From the NCBI GenBank assembly GCA_025267735.1, contig CM046299.1:13352232-13416231 (forward strand): a stretch of 64,000 bases of DNA. Reading direction: 5' to 3'. Source of the DNA: Mactra quadrangularis. Taxonomy: Eukaryota; Mollusca; Bivalvia; Venerida; Mactridae. The notes below the pieces were generated by a model that saw only the letters and a program-made list of their open reading frames with translations, did no database searches and was not told the DNA's origin. The translations under genes and the position numbers were made by a program. This document shows positions 45,330-58,689 of this stretch, piece after piece. Position 1 is the first letter of the stretch, and every line of letters starts with the position of its first letter.

Positions 45330-46740
45330 AAAGTTATAACTTCCTCGATCGACCTCTCTCAAAATGCCAATATTTTTCCGACAAAACTATTTTAATGGTT
45401 TCATATTGTTTGCATATTTTAAATATGAGAAGCAATGCATTACACTGACGTGACCCGGGTGCGTAGAAATTCATTTTATGTATTTTTGAATATATTTTTG
45501 TTTATCATAATACTGCATTTTGACCATGGCACTCTTCCTGTCTTCGATTATAGGAGGTTGGATTTAAAACATTATGAATTTTTCGAAAGGGTAATAAGTG
45601 CAGAATTGTATGAAATGGACATAGCAAATTAATCCATTTTAAAGTGTAAATGTATTCATTAATTTTTGTTTCAAGTTGAAAGAAATATTAAATCGTTTTC
45701 AATATAGTTATTTCATTAAATATAGGGTGGCGAGACAGGATAGAGCGCCATGATCGTGCGACCACATACACGACTCATGCAGGTTGTTTCGTCATCTCAC
45801 GATGACGAACGCAGAAAACAAAGCGTTTGACCAAGTACTAGCAAAACATCAACAGCTCTGGTAACCATGCCAAATTTCCCTTCTCTAAGAAAAAGGAATG
45901 GCTTGGTGTTTGGGAACGACCAGAGCCAGTTAAATGCTTCGCCAAAAAACGCTTGACAAAGTGAACAGGCAAAACTGTTCTGTTTCTTACAAGAACGTCT
46001 ATGGGTCTATATACAAAATATTAATTACAAGGTTTTCAGTTAAATAATAGCGCTGTGCATAATTAATTAGTATGACAAATAAATCGTACATGGGATTTTT
46101 TTACTTGAAATTTCATAACTATCATTAATACGTTTTTTACCAATCACAATTTAATTGCTTTTTTTAATTTGATAGTGCAGTTTATTTGTATTTGATAACA
46201 ACTCACTAAATTTAGGATTCATCTTTCAAAATTATCTTCCCCATATTTAATGTCCTTTTTACAGTATTTAACGATTGTTACATGCTCTGTCTTTAAGGAC
46301 CCAAACAGCTCAGTCGGCTAAAGGGAAGGAACAGAAATAAGCATATGACATGAAAAGTTCAACAGGTCGCTGGTTCGAAACCTAGCAAATGCATAAATTT
46401 TTATTTTTATATTTTATTTTTTAATATATATCTTTATTTTATATTATACATATTCACGTATTAAGAGGTAGCATTGACATATTGAGATATATAATCTTAT
46501 GAATTTTTTAAATGAATAGTGTTATGTTTACGTTTATTATGGTTACTTTAAGCTGTACATGTAATAGACCGTACATTTCTTTATAACGAAATTTTTATGG
46601 AGATATAACTTTAAACCATCAATACTTGTCTTTTACCAATGGCTGAATGAAGCCTGATTTTATGTTGTAGTAGGCGGAATAAAGATCGTAGAAAAGTTTA
46701 GTTCATAAAACATGAAAGGTACATAATTACATTAAAGTAT
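45330..46740. other. No gene recognised
   Basis: A less AT-rich patch at about 45725-45960 (GGCGAGACAGGATAGAGCGC…) has no splice-bounded frame. At 46298-46385 AACAGCTCAGTCGGCTAAAG and GGTTCGAAACC resemble tRNA boxes but lie too far apart for a plain tRNA. Confidence 0.35.
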
Positions 46741-46751
46741 ATCATATAAAA

Positions 46752-46828
46752 GGAGGGTTGCTCTCAAGACTGTAGTAACTCACTCTTTAATCTAAATATC
46801 TTACTTCAGTCTTGCGGGCAACTCTGGA
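46752..46828. ncRNA. Candidate microRNA-like hairpin
   Basis: A 77-base hairpin pairs GGTTGCTCTCAAGACTGTAG with CTTCAGTCTTGCGGGCAACT. There are three scattered internal mismatches and a U:G pair over about 24 positions, and a loop of about 22 bases. Size and mismatch pattern are pre-miRNA-like. I do not recognise a known seed, so this may equally be a small inverted repeat. Confidence 0.35.
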
Positions 46829-47625
46829 AATAAATAGATTATATGTTCTGTATTGTTGTTATGATCATAATTTTGTATAAATTAGTTTCACAAGTATTGT
46901 TTTGTTATGAATTTGAAACACATTCAGGTGTGTCAAATATGTAAATCTTCACGGACCCAACAATTTTCATCAATTTTCATCATACATGTAGAAGCCTGGA
47001 AAACGTTCATTTAGTCTGTTTATGTAGTAAAAGTATTGTGATAATGTGAAATGCATTCAAATTAATTCAGTGATCACGTAAATCGTTATTATTTCAATTT
47101 ATGTTCCGTAACAAGCTCACTATGCTCCGTAACGAAATGAATTTTCATTCTTAATGAAAGAGACATCAGCATTTTTCTTTCCACTTAAATAAATGAGTCA
47201 ATGAAAGTAAGATTAATTGTAAAATTTAAACCTGAACGTCATCCATCACAATTTTTTCAGATTTATGCTTCATCCTGTTCCTGCACTAAAATATGTTTTT
47301 CTTACACACATACCGTAACTGTTAGTGCTAAGGCCTAATTTTGCTTTAAACATGCTCAAGCGATCAAAAGAGGAATATCGAAAACAAAAACAGTTTGTTT
47401 CTTCCATAAATTATATCATATAGCATGTGAAATACTTGTTACGCAAAATAGCCGTTACGGAGCACAGGGGTTTCGTAAGAGTTTCTCTCAATAAATATAG
47501 AAGTAACAATAAATGTACGCGTAACTTGCACTTGATCACACCAATGTACAGTGGCAAACAACAATTCGATGTAAAAACACCTATATTGTCGCTAGCAACT
47601 GCCCTATGCTCGTTATGGAAGCATT

Positions 47626-48536
47626 GTTGAACCTCATTTTTCACAACCCGTGTTTTTCACAACTTGTGAAACTTGCTAAAGCCCTCGGGCCAATACCTAA
47701 GCAAGTGTGCCGATATCTTCCTTAAGGCACACTTGCCCTGTTTAATAACCTATACATATTGAGCAAAGTTGCCATTTTGAACCTCGTTTTTCACAAACGT
47801 GTTTTTCACAGGTTGTGAAAAACGCGTTCTGTGAAAAATGAGGTTCCACGTTGAACCTCATTTTTCACAAACCGTGTTTTTCACAACCTGTAAAAATTAC
47901 GATCGTGGTTTTTTCCACGTTTATTACAACCTGTTTTGTTATAAAAACCCTAATTATATTAAAGATTTATTATAAACGGGTTGGTAAGTTGAGCCAATTT
48001 TGTAATAACTCATTTGCAATAAAATATGACAACTTGTTTTTCTGTCGAAATCTTCAAATTAACATGGCAAAATGTAAGTATTTTGTCTATTTGAGAATTA
48101 ATGTTTGCTCGTTTAGCATTATTTTCTTTCTTTACTATTAATTTAAAGTATTAAACTATATTTTATAATCAAACTAATACAACTAGACACTTTATTACAT
48201 TTCGGGTTTTATACAAAATGCGTCTGTATGTTTGTAATAACCCGTTATGTAATAATTATTACAATTCGGTTTATTATTACAAAACGGGTTGTAACAAACT
48301 TTGAACCTCATTAAAAAAAACTACTACTAAAAAATTACATGTGTGAAAAATGCGTTAATACCAAAAAACTCAAGTTTTTCAATCACTTTTTTCGTCACAT
48401 TTGAAGTTGTGAAAAATGCGTTTCTATGCTTGTATGAATTTTGTATGCTAACGTGTTTTTCACACAAGTTGTGAAAAATGCGTACGTGTTTATCACAAGT
48501 TGTGAAAAACACGGGTTGTGAAAAATGAGGTTCAAC
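47626..48536. mobile_element. TTGAACCTCATTTTTCACAA element with nested copies
   Basis: The ends GTTGAACCTCATTTTTCACA and …TGTGAAAAATGAGGTTCAAC are inverted over about 45 bp (through CCGTGTTTTTCACAACTTGT). Inside, at 47672-47753, is a copy of the 39886-40360 element's end. A second pair of TTGAACCTCA ends lies at about 47850 and 48300. No protein is recognised. Confidence 0.75.
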
Positions 48537-48544
48537 AGAGCCTT

Positions 48545-48715
48545 GTGCTTAGTTGCAGAGGTCTAGTGGAAGGACGCGCGCTTAGGGTTCGAGGCATCCC
48601 GGGTTCAATTTCCACTAACGGCACTGCTAATTTCCTTGAACAAGACATTTACTTACAATTGTTCCACTCCGCCCAGGTGTTAAAATGTGTGTGTGCTGTG
48701 AGGGATCGTCTGCCT
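48545..48715 (+). mobile_element. tRNA-derived SINE
   Basis: The head GTTGCAGAGGTCTAGTGGAA … CCGGGTTCAATTTCC has boxes A and B. The body CTTGAACAAGACATTTACTT and CCACTCCGCCCAGGTGT is a common invertebrate SINE body motif. The 3' end is unclear. Its head matches 32525. Confidence 0.65.
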
Positions 48716-48894
48716 AAATAAGATTTCAATGAACGTGAGCTATCGTACAACATTGTTAAGTACTGTAAAGTAAAATGTATATGGAAGCAGACGTTTAAAC
48801 CGCACTCTACCTTTTTAACTTTTAACTAACTTCTCGGTTCAGAGTCGTAATTAATGTGATTGAAAATCATGTTAAAATGGAACTTAAAGCATAA

Positions 48895-49198
48895 AGCCTG
48901 TTCAATTACCCTAAACTTTCCAAAACGTCCCGTAGTGATACATTCGGAACTCCTCGGCCATTCGCTGCGAATAATCTCGGACATATTGAGACACTATTTT
49001 GAAACTACTGGTGTTGAAGCAAACAAATGTACGATCGTTTAGGCAATGAGAGATGTTTCGTTTTTAGTCCATACATTTTGAAACATCACTCATTGCCTTA
49101 TTTGTTTATTAGATTAGATTATTCGCTGCGAATGGCCAAGGAGTTCCGAATGTATTGTTACGGAACGTTTTGGAACGTTTAGGGTAATTGAACAGGCT
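48895..49198. mobile_element. MITE, CATTCGGAAC-related, AGCCTGTTCAATTACC ends
   Basis: AGCCTGTTCAATTACCCTAA at the left and GGGTAATTGAACAGGCT at the right are inverted. Inside are the ATACATTCGGAACTCCTCGG pair and a GAGATGTTTCG…CATCACTCATTGCC stem. It is closely similar to 2540-2868. Confidence 0.78.
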
Positions 49199-49199
49199 A

Positions 49200-52100
49200 C
49201 AGTCTAGAAGCTATCCAACCTTGACCTTAATACGGTCAGGGAGTTTAGTCATGAAACCCTTTGGTAAGTCTTCTACAGACTACTGTATTAATTAGGACAG
49301 CTCTCAAATACAGGCGATGATAAGAGATTAATAAGCTTAGTTCTAGATATTAAAGTAGAAAGTGAATACGACTAACTGCCGCGGTATGACTTAATGATAG
49401 CGGGAGAAGCAATATAAAACCTAATCAGTTAAAGATTGATCTTTTATCAATCCAGTTGTAGAGCTGAGGTAAATGTAGTTAGAAATCTATATTCAAGATT
49501 ACATATACCAATACCTTCACGTTCTTGACGTCTTTATTTCTTTAAGTGTTTATGAAGTTTGTTTTATATTTTAACTCCCAAAACCATGTATATTTCAAAA
49601 TAATACAATTTAATTGTAGACTAAATTTTATCAAAATTTGGTTTTAATTTTTATATATTCCATTTCCAGAATACTCCACATAAATTCTCTCATTTAATGT
49701 CTCTCAATAAAGGTTAAGTTTATGTTAATAAATAAAACCCATTTGTTGCAAGGCACAAAAACATAAAAATCAAATGCTGATTACAATAATGTATTTGTCT
49801 TGTTTTTCGAAACATTTTTTCCCTTTTTGCGATTAATGTTTGACCCTAATTATTAATCAAAGCGCTGAAAACACAGAATGATGAAAGTCTCTTAATTAAG
49901 CAATGGCGTGGTAAGTATTTTCAGATGGTAGAGACTGAATTCTTTTGGTAAGGAACTCATTCTAGAATAGGTTTGTGAATCAAGAGATTTGTGGATCATT
50001 TTTCATCTGATTCATTTTACATTTTCAACAAATCGTCAATTTCTATCTACATTTCTTCAGTAGAATTAAGTTTAATAAATAATCCAAAAGTAAAAATTCA
50101 AGTTGGAAAAAACCTCTTCCTACAGAAATTTTACCATGAGAAGATTTTTTCCCGTTCTCAAAATTGGGATTTCTATTATTGATTTTTATACAATAGTGCT
50201 TTGAGCATTCTTATAATACCGAATCTGCATTTAAAGTTTGCCCTGTGTACTATCTATGACAATTGAAATGGGAATATGCGTCTACGGTAAAAAATCAGAG
50301 TAAATTGGCAATATTTCAGCATTCGGCAACGTATTCTTGACTGTGTTTAGACAGATTTGTCCTTTGGGAAAAATACAAAAAATGTGTGCACAATATCGAT
50401 GATGAAGCGTTGTACAATGTGTTCTAGTACGAATCGACCAACGGCGAAGCAATTAAGTGAATGAAAATAGAATAAGAAACGCAATTGACTATGAATGACC
50501 TGAATCTATTGATGCTTGAGGACCAGAGTCAATGACTTTTAAGAGAACATGACAGATATGGCAAGTGGGTTTTCTATAACAGTAACTTCGCACTCATAGA
50601 ATCGTTCAAACAGATGAAGTCATAAATTGTAACATGACTTTCTTACGTATAATTTTACGGGGGATATTAAACCAATATATTTTTTCTCTTTTTAATCTGC
50701 TCACCGGATAAAGGCCACCTTGGTATTCAATACAAGAAATATTTGGTTTATACCATTTAGAATACCAGTAAAAAAGTTATACGACAGAAGTCACTTAGTT
50801 CAACAAGTGATAACATTGCTTGTTTCACTATATAAGAAGTACCAGGCTAACGAAAAGTACCTGTTATTCAGATTTTAATTGTAAACGTCAAGTCTATAGT
50901 CATATATAAATAAACATTAGACAAAATGTGCCGGTGTTTGCACCATCTACTTCATCATACTGACGTAATGCGCGTCTAGTTACTGGTTGTCTTCTAAATT
51001 CGGAGATTCACTTTTTCAAAAACGGCGTTTGACTAACCGCCGTCGTGATATAACCTATACAATGTGTTGTTACGGTGTTACCTTTAATTCAGTAAAACAA
51101 GCAATCACCTTGAAGGCCACATTTTCATGTTCAATGACAAATTCAACAATTCCGTCTAAATAATAATGGCGTCATAACAAAAACTATATCATCCATCTCT
51201 TGTAGACGCTTCGTTCATCAGATGAGAGTTTTGTCAGACGATAGCTTGCAATTGTCAGAACTTTTTTGTCTTTAGTTCATATTTGTGTTAATGGCACGGG
51301 TAAACTTTCACTTCAATAAACTGTCGTTAAATAGAAAAAAACAAGGATTGCTATACTAGACGCGCATTCACATTAATGCACAGGTTACGTTTCTCATTTT
51401 AAACATCGTCGGTTGCTATTCAAGACCTGCCTTGAGAATATGCATGTTAACAGCGTTTTGTATTTGTCCATTTCGTAACTTTGAATATTGAAACAATTGA
51501 ATATTAAACCTATGATTTTATGAGCCTAACGTAATGTTAATAGTTTTTCCAAGCACGTAAATATTAACCAAGCACATTTTGATAAAATATTATTCTTAAA
51601 CAAGGTATAAGACAAGTACAGTTAAACCTATTTTCTAAATTAGTATCTACATTGAAAATGTAACAATCAATTAACCAACAAAGCTTTATAATTAGGAAAA
51701 TACACGTACTTGACAAGGTAACAAATCACATTAATAGGTAAGTACTTCCGGATATTACGGAAGAGCCATTTTCAAAATATTACATGACAAATCGTTATTT
51801 TCAATTAAAATAGAAATTCTATAATGAATGTCACTGATGCCTTATATAGTTCTCAGAAAGGAAATAAATTTAATTTACGTTTTCTGATTTATATTGGTTG
51901 GATAATGACAGGTGGTCTCGTTAAATAAAACTATCATCTATTGTTTTTCAAATGTGATTATCGTTTGAAATAAATCTCTTGGGTAGCCTCATCATTCTAA
52001 ACGAATCTACGTTATTTAGAATTTATGTTGTTATACAAAACTAAGCAAGGACAATTGAGACATTGACATTATACTGAGGTTACTATGACCACGTCCTTAG

Positions 52101-52460
52101 ACACGTGGTTTATTTGTTTAACAATGTAATCCTTTGCGTCCAAGGACATGCGACTATGTTTGTACAAGTATCGCCGAAATGTCAATTATTTAATTTATGG
52201 CAACATTATATAAACATATTGCATGCTTGACTGTTGACCTAATCAAATACTTTAATACCAAAGAAAAAGTTTACGCGGACATACATAACTTTGTGGAGTT
52301 CGATCATGAAGTAATTTGTTCGGCGTTTCTTTCCGCTATTGCTATATTGACATGACCATTAGCATCCTTTTGGAATGGAATTGACAACGTAACGTTTTAA
52401 CCCAATTACTTTAAGCCATCTCCATTGACACAAAACCGGTCAACTGATTACCGCAATAAA
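49200..52460. other. No gene; weak duplicate of segment A and a SINE tail
   Basis: A SINE 3' end (CTAACCGCCGTCGTGATATA, CTATACAATGTGTTGTTACG) lies at 51027-51098. Sequence near 51715-51800 (AGTACTTCCGGATATTACGG…GACAAATCGTTATT) looks like a diverged piece of segment A. No exon is recognised. Confidence 0.45.
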
Positions 52461-52465
52461 ACTAA

Positions 52466-52924
52466 TAGGGGTGTAACGGTTAACCGATATACCGGTTTAT
52501 ATTGCAATACGACTTCTGACGGTTTTTAACCGGTTCGTTTTTCTCTGAACCGGTTTTTCTAGTTATGTTCCATACTGATTGTTTATATCAGAGTCTGAAA
52601 TTTAAGTGTTTGAATAAATGTTTAAATGTGTTCGGAAACTTGAAATATTTTTGGTAATTTAGAGAATAATAATCTTTGAAAGTCCATTCAAAACATTTTT
52701 TCTAACTTATTCAAACATTTGCATAATACGTGTATATCATGTAAAAATACAAATATCTATGAACAATGTTGATCAAATTAAGACGATGAACGTGCATTAA
52801 TTTATGCTATGCATGTATGCGCAAAGAATAATATTTATCACAATATATTGCAATATATTGCAATACGGGTTTCGTGTATTGCAATATATTGCAATACGGT
52901 TTTTACCGTATTGTTACACCCCTA
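52466..52924. mobile_element. hAT-type non-autonomous element with 8-bp target duplication
   Basis: The ends are TAGGGGTGTAAC and GTTACACCCCTA. A perfect direct repeat AAAACTAA flanks them (52458-52465 and 52925-52932). The inner right side carries repeated GCAATATATTGCAATACGG; the inner left side has ACCGGTTT motifs. It is 459 bp with no coding sequence. Confidence 0.88.
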
Positions 52925-53568
52925 AAAACTAAACATAATGGAACAAATTTTGTGGATTCGTTCATGGAAATACTTGTACAATCATTAAGATACGTGTTTT
53001 TAGTAGACAATCTGTTTGAGAGAACTGCAGTTTCAACATTGTTTGCTTCGCAAGATTTAACATAGCCAGCTGTTAGTTTCTTATTTGTTAGTTTTATACA
53101 GTTCATATTTGACAAATACTTGTTCGTAAATTTAAGACAAACGCTATAGAGGCGTTTATTTAAATGTTTAATAAACGAAAACATGAAAAAAGAAAAAAAC
53201 TGTAGAATTCTGAAAGTGCTCAGAATGAAACTTGCCTATTGCATTCTAAACAATTTTATATTAAACTTTAATATTTTTCCATTATTTTCTTGTGAGAAAA
53301 TTAATCGAGCAGACTATTTATTTATAAAGAGCCAAGTCAGCAGAAAGTTTTATAAAAGTCACTGAAACATATGGATTAGTCTTGTGAAACATCTTTAAAA
53401 AAGAAGAACTAATACAGGAGATTCAAGATATTGTGAAGAAGTTGTTCTACTGCGTTGACACTTGACAAAGCTTGTTTTAAAATGACCAATTTTTACGAAA
53501 TAATCAGCATACTCCGACAAAAGACAAGAAACCCAAATCGCCATATCAATGATAAACTGGAAATAGCC

Positions 53569-53884
53569 GCCCGGCTAGCTCAGTTGGTAGCACGCAAGTC
53601 TACTGATCGAGGGGTCATGGGTTCGATTCCCTGGCGGGGCATACTTTCGTGGAGCTTGTCATGAAATTATTTTTACGGCCATTCTCCCTCCTACCAATGA
53701 TTTTTAATTATGTAGGGCAGTTGTCAGTCACTGACGAAAGTATGCGCTTAGTAGTTGGTTAACAGCTAAATCCAGAGATTTAGCCTTTCCAGGAGGAGTG
53801 GGTAGGTTGACTGACCGCCGTTATATGACCTATATAATGTGTTGCTACGGCGTTAAACCCAACGAAACAAACAAACAAACAAAC
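53569..53884 (+). mobile_element. tRNA-derived SINE, full length
   Basis: The head GCCCGGCTAGCTCAGTTGGT … GGGTTCGATTCCC closely resembles a lysine-type tRNA with the anticodon arm altered. Then follow the shared body and the 3' end CGGCGTTAAACCCAACG with an (AAAC)n tail. It is the best-preserved copy of the family in this window. Confidence 0.85.
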
Positions 53885-56800
53885 TGGCAACAACATCGCA
53901 ACTGAAGATAAAGTTAGACGGAACACTTTAAAGAAATCCCACACCGTCAATTCAACCTGATGTTTCGCCACCAGAGGGTTTCCTTTTCACACCAACACCG
54001 CAATTCAAACAAAAGTTAGCAAAGACATTAAACACCATTATCCTTCGAAATAGTTTTAGTCGAGTTCCAGAAGGTTTTGTAATCGATGATTTAAAAAAGA
54101 CAAACTTCTGACACTGATTAATGGCGACTAAATGAAACTTGCAATGTTAACAACTAGCCTTAAATGATTTATTTACATGTCATTAAATTTTGCGATATCA
54201 ATTTACGTTATATGCCTCTTTATTAAATTGTTCCGACATTTTAGACAACAGAATCCACTGGTCATTCTTGATGTTTCGATAAAATTCAGACGAGATATAT
54301 ACAATCTTTGAAACTTCTAATAAATTGAAGACATTATATATCGTACAGATTAAGTATATAATACCTTGTAATCAAATGCCTGTTTTTATTAGACGAATTG
54401 GATATTGTAGTATTGAAAATACTTTAGATTAAATATTTAAAATAAAACATGATTCTGTAGTAACATTGTACAATGAAAATCGTGACTTAGGAAGACAATC
54501 CCTGGCCAACATTATAATTTCTTTCTTAGATGTTATAAATGAATACGACAGAAGTTTTGAAAGTCTATTATTAGAATGAAGGCATTGATTGTATTCACTA
54601 TATTAAGAAGTCTCATGTTTGAATCTTACTTAGAATTGAACAGACGCTGTAATTTAGAGTTTAATTAAAATATTTAAGTATATAGTAGACATAAATACGT
54701 AAATAGTCATACATACCTAAAAATATCTGATAAGAATTTCAGAAAATTGGTCCAACCAAACATTTTGATGAGATACACATCAAATAAATGAAAGACTATG
54801 TATATCTATAGAACATCAATTGACAATTTTTAATCAAATATAACATTTTTAGTTTACATTAAAATATAAATAACCTCTACATCATGATCAAATACATATA
54901 TTAAAAATATCAGACCAAACTCCTTTGACCACTCTTGAATGAGTTACAAAACACTACGATAAATGGGTTGATATATGTATGGTGCCAAATACCCTTTGAT
55001 TTATTGTACTTGATAATTACCATGTCATCATAGAATCTGGGAATATTTGCAGTGTTGTCAAATTAATGCATTCTTCATTTATTAGAGTGTATAAGTTGTT
55101 TACTGTTTACCATTGCTTGATCAAATAGATTTTGACCCTTCAAGAGCTGTCAACATTCAGCTATACCGAGTAACATCGAAATCATTGTCGAGTTTCTTCT
55201 TGTGAATATGACCTGGCGCGGTTGTGAATGAGAGTAGTATTCCATTGAATGTCATGTTACACATAATGATTCAATGGCAGTGAAGTCTAGCCGACACTAT
55301 GAAAGGCTGTAGGTTTTTTTACATGTACCGAATATGTCATCAAATATATAATTGTCCTGCAACTTGTATATCATTCAAATAATCTGTACAAAAAAATCCA
55401 AAAAAAAACCCAGTACTGTTAGTGGTAGTTGAGGCGGATAAGTATAGTTCAAGTTATTACATACGATTTTTACCGTTTCATTATTGTTACATTAACAATT
55501 TCTTATAATTTCCTGAACGAAAAGAAGTAATCCATTGTGCTTTAAGGAGTTGACGTTTTATTTTACTCAAATATCGTGTTGTCTATCTCCAATTCAGATA
55601 ATAAGTTCACACCAAAACGTATTATTCTTGACCCGTGTGGTGAATTACATTACATTTGGGAAATCATGAACTAATTATACTGTGACAAGAAGGATTAAAA
55701 CATAAACATTTGTTCTAAAGTCAAACCCAATCTAATATTTCTACGTCAATATCTAGTGACTATTAGTAGAAATATGTCAATGAAGTATCTTACTTTCTTG
55801 GGCACAACAAACAAACGTAATACTCAGGAGAAATGTTTAAGTTAAAATTACAAGACTCATATTGATCAATGGCAATTCAAACATTATTTTTTAAGATTTC
55901 CTGTTGTTTGACCAACATAGTTTGCTGCAATGTTTACACGTATTCAGGTTTTGCATTGAACTGATGGACCATGTACCAAGTCTACCAAAATAGCCGTCGG
56001 ACCAGTGACTTTTAGAAAGTGTGACGGTCCAACTTTTTACGGACAACATTTTCTCATTCTGTAAATGTCGTAGAATTACTTAGAACTTCCATGTTTAGAT
56101 TTTTCAGTTGTTGTATAAGTCAAATATTAAAGTTAAATTTAAATTCACACAACCCCTTTGCAACAACACCACGCTGCCTATATACACATTTTCAGGTTAA
56201 TACAACAAAGTAGATGCATGTACATATAATTAGAAATATGTCAAATTCGAATATGGCAAAAATTTGCCAAGCAGTACTAGTGCAAATGTGTGTTGCAATG
56301 TGATTTAGAATATAATATGATTAGATAAGTTTTGTTTTGTGATTATGTTGTTTGTATGACAAATTAAATAACATTGTAATGAAAAAAAGTCAGATTAATG
56401 AAGTCAAGTTTATCTAACTTTTTATCTAACTTTCAATTTCTGGAGAAACAAAAACACTAGTATGATATGTGATATACAATGATGAAACACGTAAAGTATG
56501 GATAAAGTTTATAGTTGATACACATTGGACAGTCATATATAAAATGATGGTATACATGGGGTATGTACAGACTTTTGAGTAGAATGAGCCGCACTTCATC
56601 AGATAATATCTTAAACATGATATAAGTCTGAGCTACAAAAGTCTAAGAATTTATTTGATCAACCCTCGTAATATTACTCCATCGGTTAAACTGGTCAGGC
56701 CTTTTCGTCGATAGTTTTTGATGTGGTATTAACATAAGAATTTCGTGCGAGTCTAAAAATGGTTATATTAAAACATTTATTTCAATATATGCTTCACAAT

Positions 56801-57165
56801 TATTAAACCGACATGACTAAAAACTGAAATTCATTAGTATGATTAAATTAGGACACATTTGATACCAGGTGAGAGTTTCAGCCACAGACAATAAAGTGAT
56901 AATTGTTTTCTTATTACCGTAAGAGTTGCAATAGAGAACATATTAATATCTGAATAAATATTACTGCTTTTATTAATCTTTAATGAACATTAGCAAATTG
57001 TGAATCTGTTTTACCAAGCTCAATTAAAAAACAATTTGCAATTTCGTAACATTTGCTAATCTTTACTTATCATGTAGATATATATTGCGTAAAGTCAGCA
57101 AATGAGACTTCACAAAGTGGTTCATCACCTACTTGCGTTTAAATAAATGTAAAGACAATTCTTTT
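53885..57165. repeat. AT-rich DNA with segment C copy 2
   Basis: Segment C is at about 55430-55760: AAGTATAGTTCAAGTTATTA, TTCCTGAACGAAAAG, TTGACCCGTGTGGTGAATTA and ATTTGGGAAATCATGAA. GACAATCCCTGGCCAAC near 54495 is echoed near 60800. No gene is recognised. Confidence 0.5.
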
Positions 57166-57171
57166 TAATTA

Positions 57172-57418
57172 TTGTTCGTTTTTTCTCAACTGTCAAAGCA
57201 TGAATAATTACACGGTGAATGCTTTTGTTAAAGTTTAAGTCGTAATACACCCATGAGTTTCCAAAAATGTGTATTATGATCGAGAAACGCAGCTTATGTC
57301 GTATTACATGTTTTAGTCAACATATTTTTTTTATAACAATTAGGCCGCCGGTACAAAAACAATGCATTCAGTCACCATGAAATTATTCAAGCTTTGACAG
57401 TTGAGAAAAAACGAACAA
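57172..57418. mobile_element. TA-flanked MITE, TTGTCCG family, copy 3
   Basis: The ends are TTGTTCGTTTTTTCTCAACT and …GAGAAAAAACGAACAA, with TA on each side (57170-57171, 57419-57420). The inner GAATGCTTTTGTTAAAG and ACACCCATGAGTTTCC blocks agree with the other two copies. Confidence 0.82.
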
Positions 57419-57420
57419 TA

Positions 57421-58685
57421 CTGTTGTTACTTCTTCCACAAGGTAATCGAAATTGAGTACTATTTTCCGGGATATTTATAGAACATTAATTACCACCTCT
57501 TTCTTTATTTCAATAGAATGCATTGCTTTAATCGGACTAGCGTATTGATGTCCTATTCTGTTACCAATGATGTAACAAGCAATCAGTTTTCCGTCGATAG
57601 TGTCATATTGAAAGTTAATGTTTTCATTAACAAGCATTAGAAGTAATAATTGAGCTCTTTTATCCATAAAAAGAATAATATATAATATTAATGGACTCTA
57701 AACTTCCTGTTGGAACGGTAAATAATAAAAGTTTTTTCTAAACGCTTGAATGTCACTACAACAGGAACTCAAATTTCTTGCTTTCCTTCCCCCATATATT
57801 ATCCTTTATTAGTATTCTAAATGTCAACCTACTCGTTTATGCGCTTAACGAGATAGAAACACATTCGATTTAAATTTCAGTCGATTTAAAATTATCTTTA
57901 TAAAAAGCGATCGATGTAGTCCCATCGAAGACAATTTACGCGTATTATAAGGTGCAGATTTTCGATAACGTTGCTCTTATTAAATCCAATAGTTGAACAA
58001 TTCCATGCATTTATGACTTGTACATGTTCGTGTTGGTGTTAGCAGACATCCCAAAGACGCCAACATTCATTGCGTACGTCCAGTGACAGTCAAAGGCAAA
58101 ATTAGAAGCCCACAATTTCGCATGTCCATTCTAGCTAGTATTCACGCAAATAAGTACTTGGTAGTACATGAATGTTTATGATATTAATGTGAGATTAAAG
58201 TAATTCTATCATAAAGTATATACAACATACATGCACACATGTACATTTTCATAAATCAAATACACAGAGTCAAGGAACTATCAGTATTTCCGAAATAAAT
58301 CAGTTATCGAATCTCGGAACAACAGAATTATTTATAGGAAAATTTCACTAACATTTTTTAGACTGAGGACTCTAAAACCTACGCGCTCGGGGACGCTTAA
58401 CAAAATTCCGGTACGGTATGGCCTAATCATTTGCCGTAGATAAAGTGTACAAATGAGATAACGACTAGTTTATATACACTCTAAAAGAGCGCATGTCTCC
58501 ATTTTTGTCGCGTTTCTACTTCGTTATACCTAAAAGTTTGTTACATTTTATAATCAACTGGTGTAATATTCCATTTGATGAACAATTCGCGTTAGAAGTT
58601 CGTCGTTTTACTCAATTAATGCCCACGGCGATTTTCTTTTGTGAGACAGACAACTTCTTTGTTTTAAATTCACATTAAAAGTAAC
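57421..58685. other. No gene recognised
   Basis: Open frames of about 60 codons at 57476-57667 (minus) and 58493-58678 (plus) have no known motif and no matched splice partner. I do not call them. Confidence 0.3.
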
Positions 58686-58689
58686 ACAA

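Noticed and set aside
45725..45990. GC-richer patch suspected to be an exon or a promoter island.
   Set aside because: No frame stays open with splice borders, and no known motif or repeat partner was found in the window.
46298..46385. Possible tRNA gene with intron (AGCTCAGTCGGCTAAAG … GGTTCGAAACC).
   Set aside because: The boxes are too far apart for a plain tRNA, and I could not draw matching acceptor and anticodon stems.
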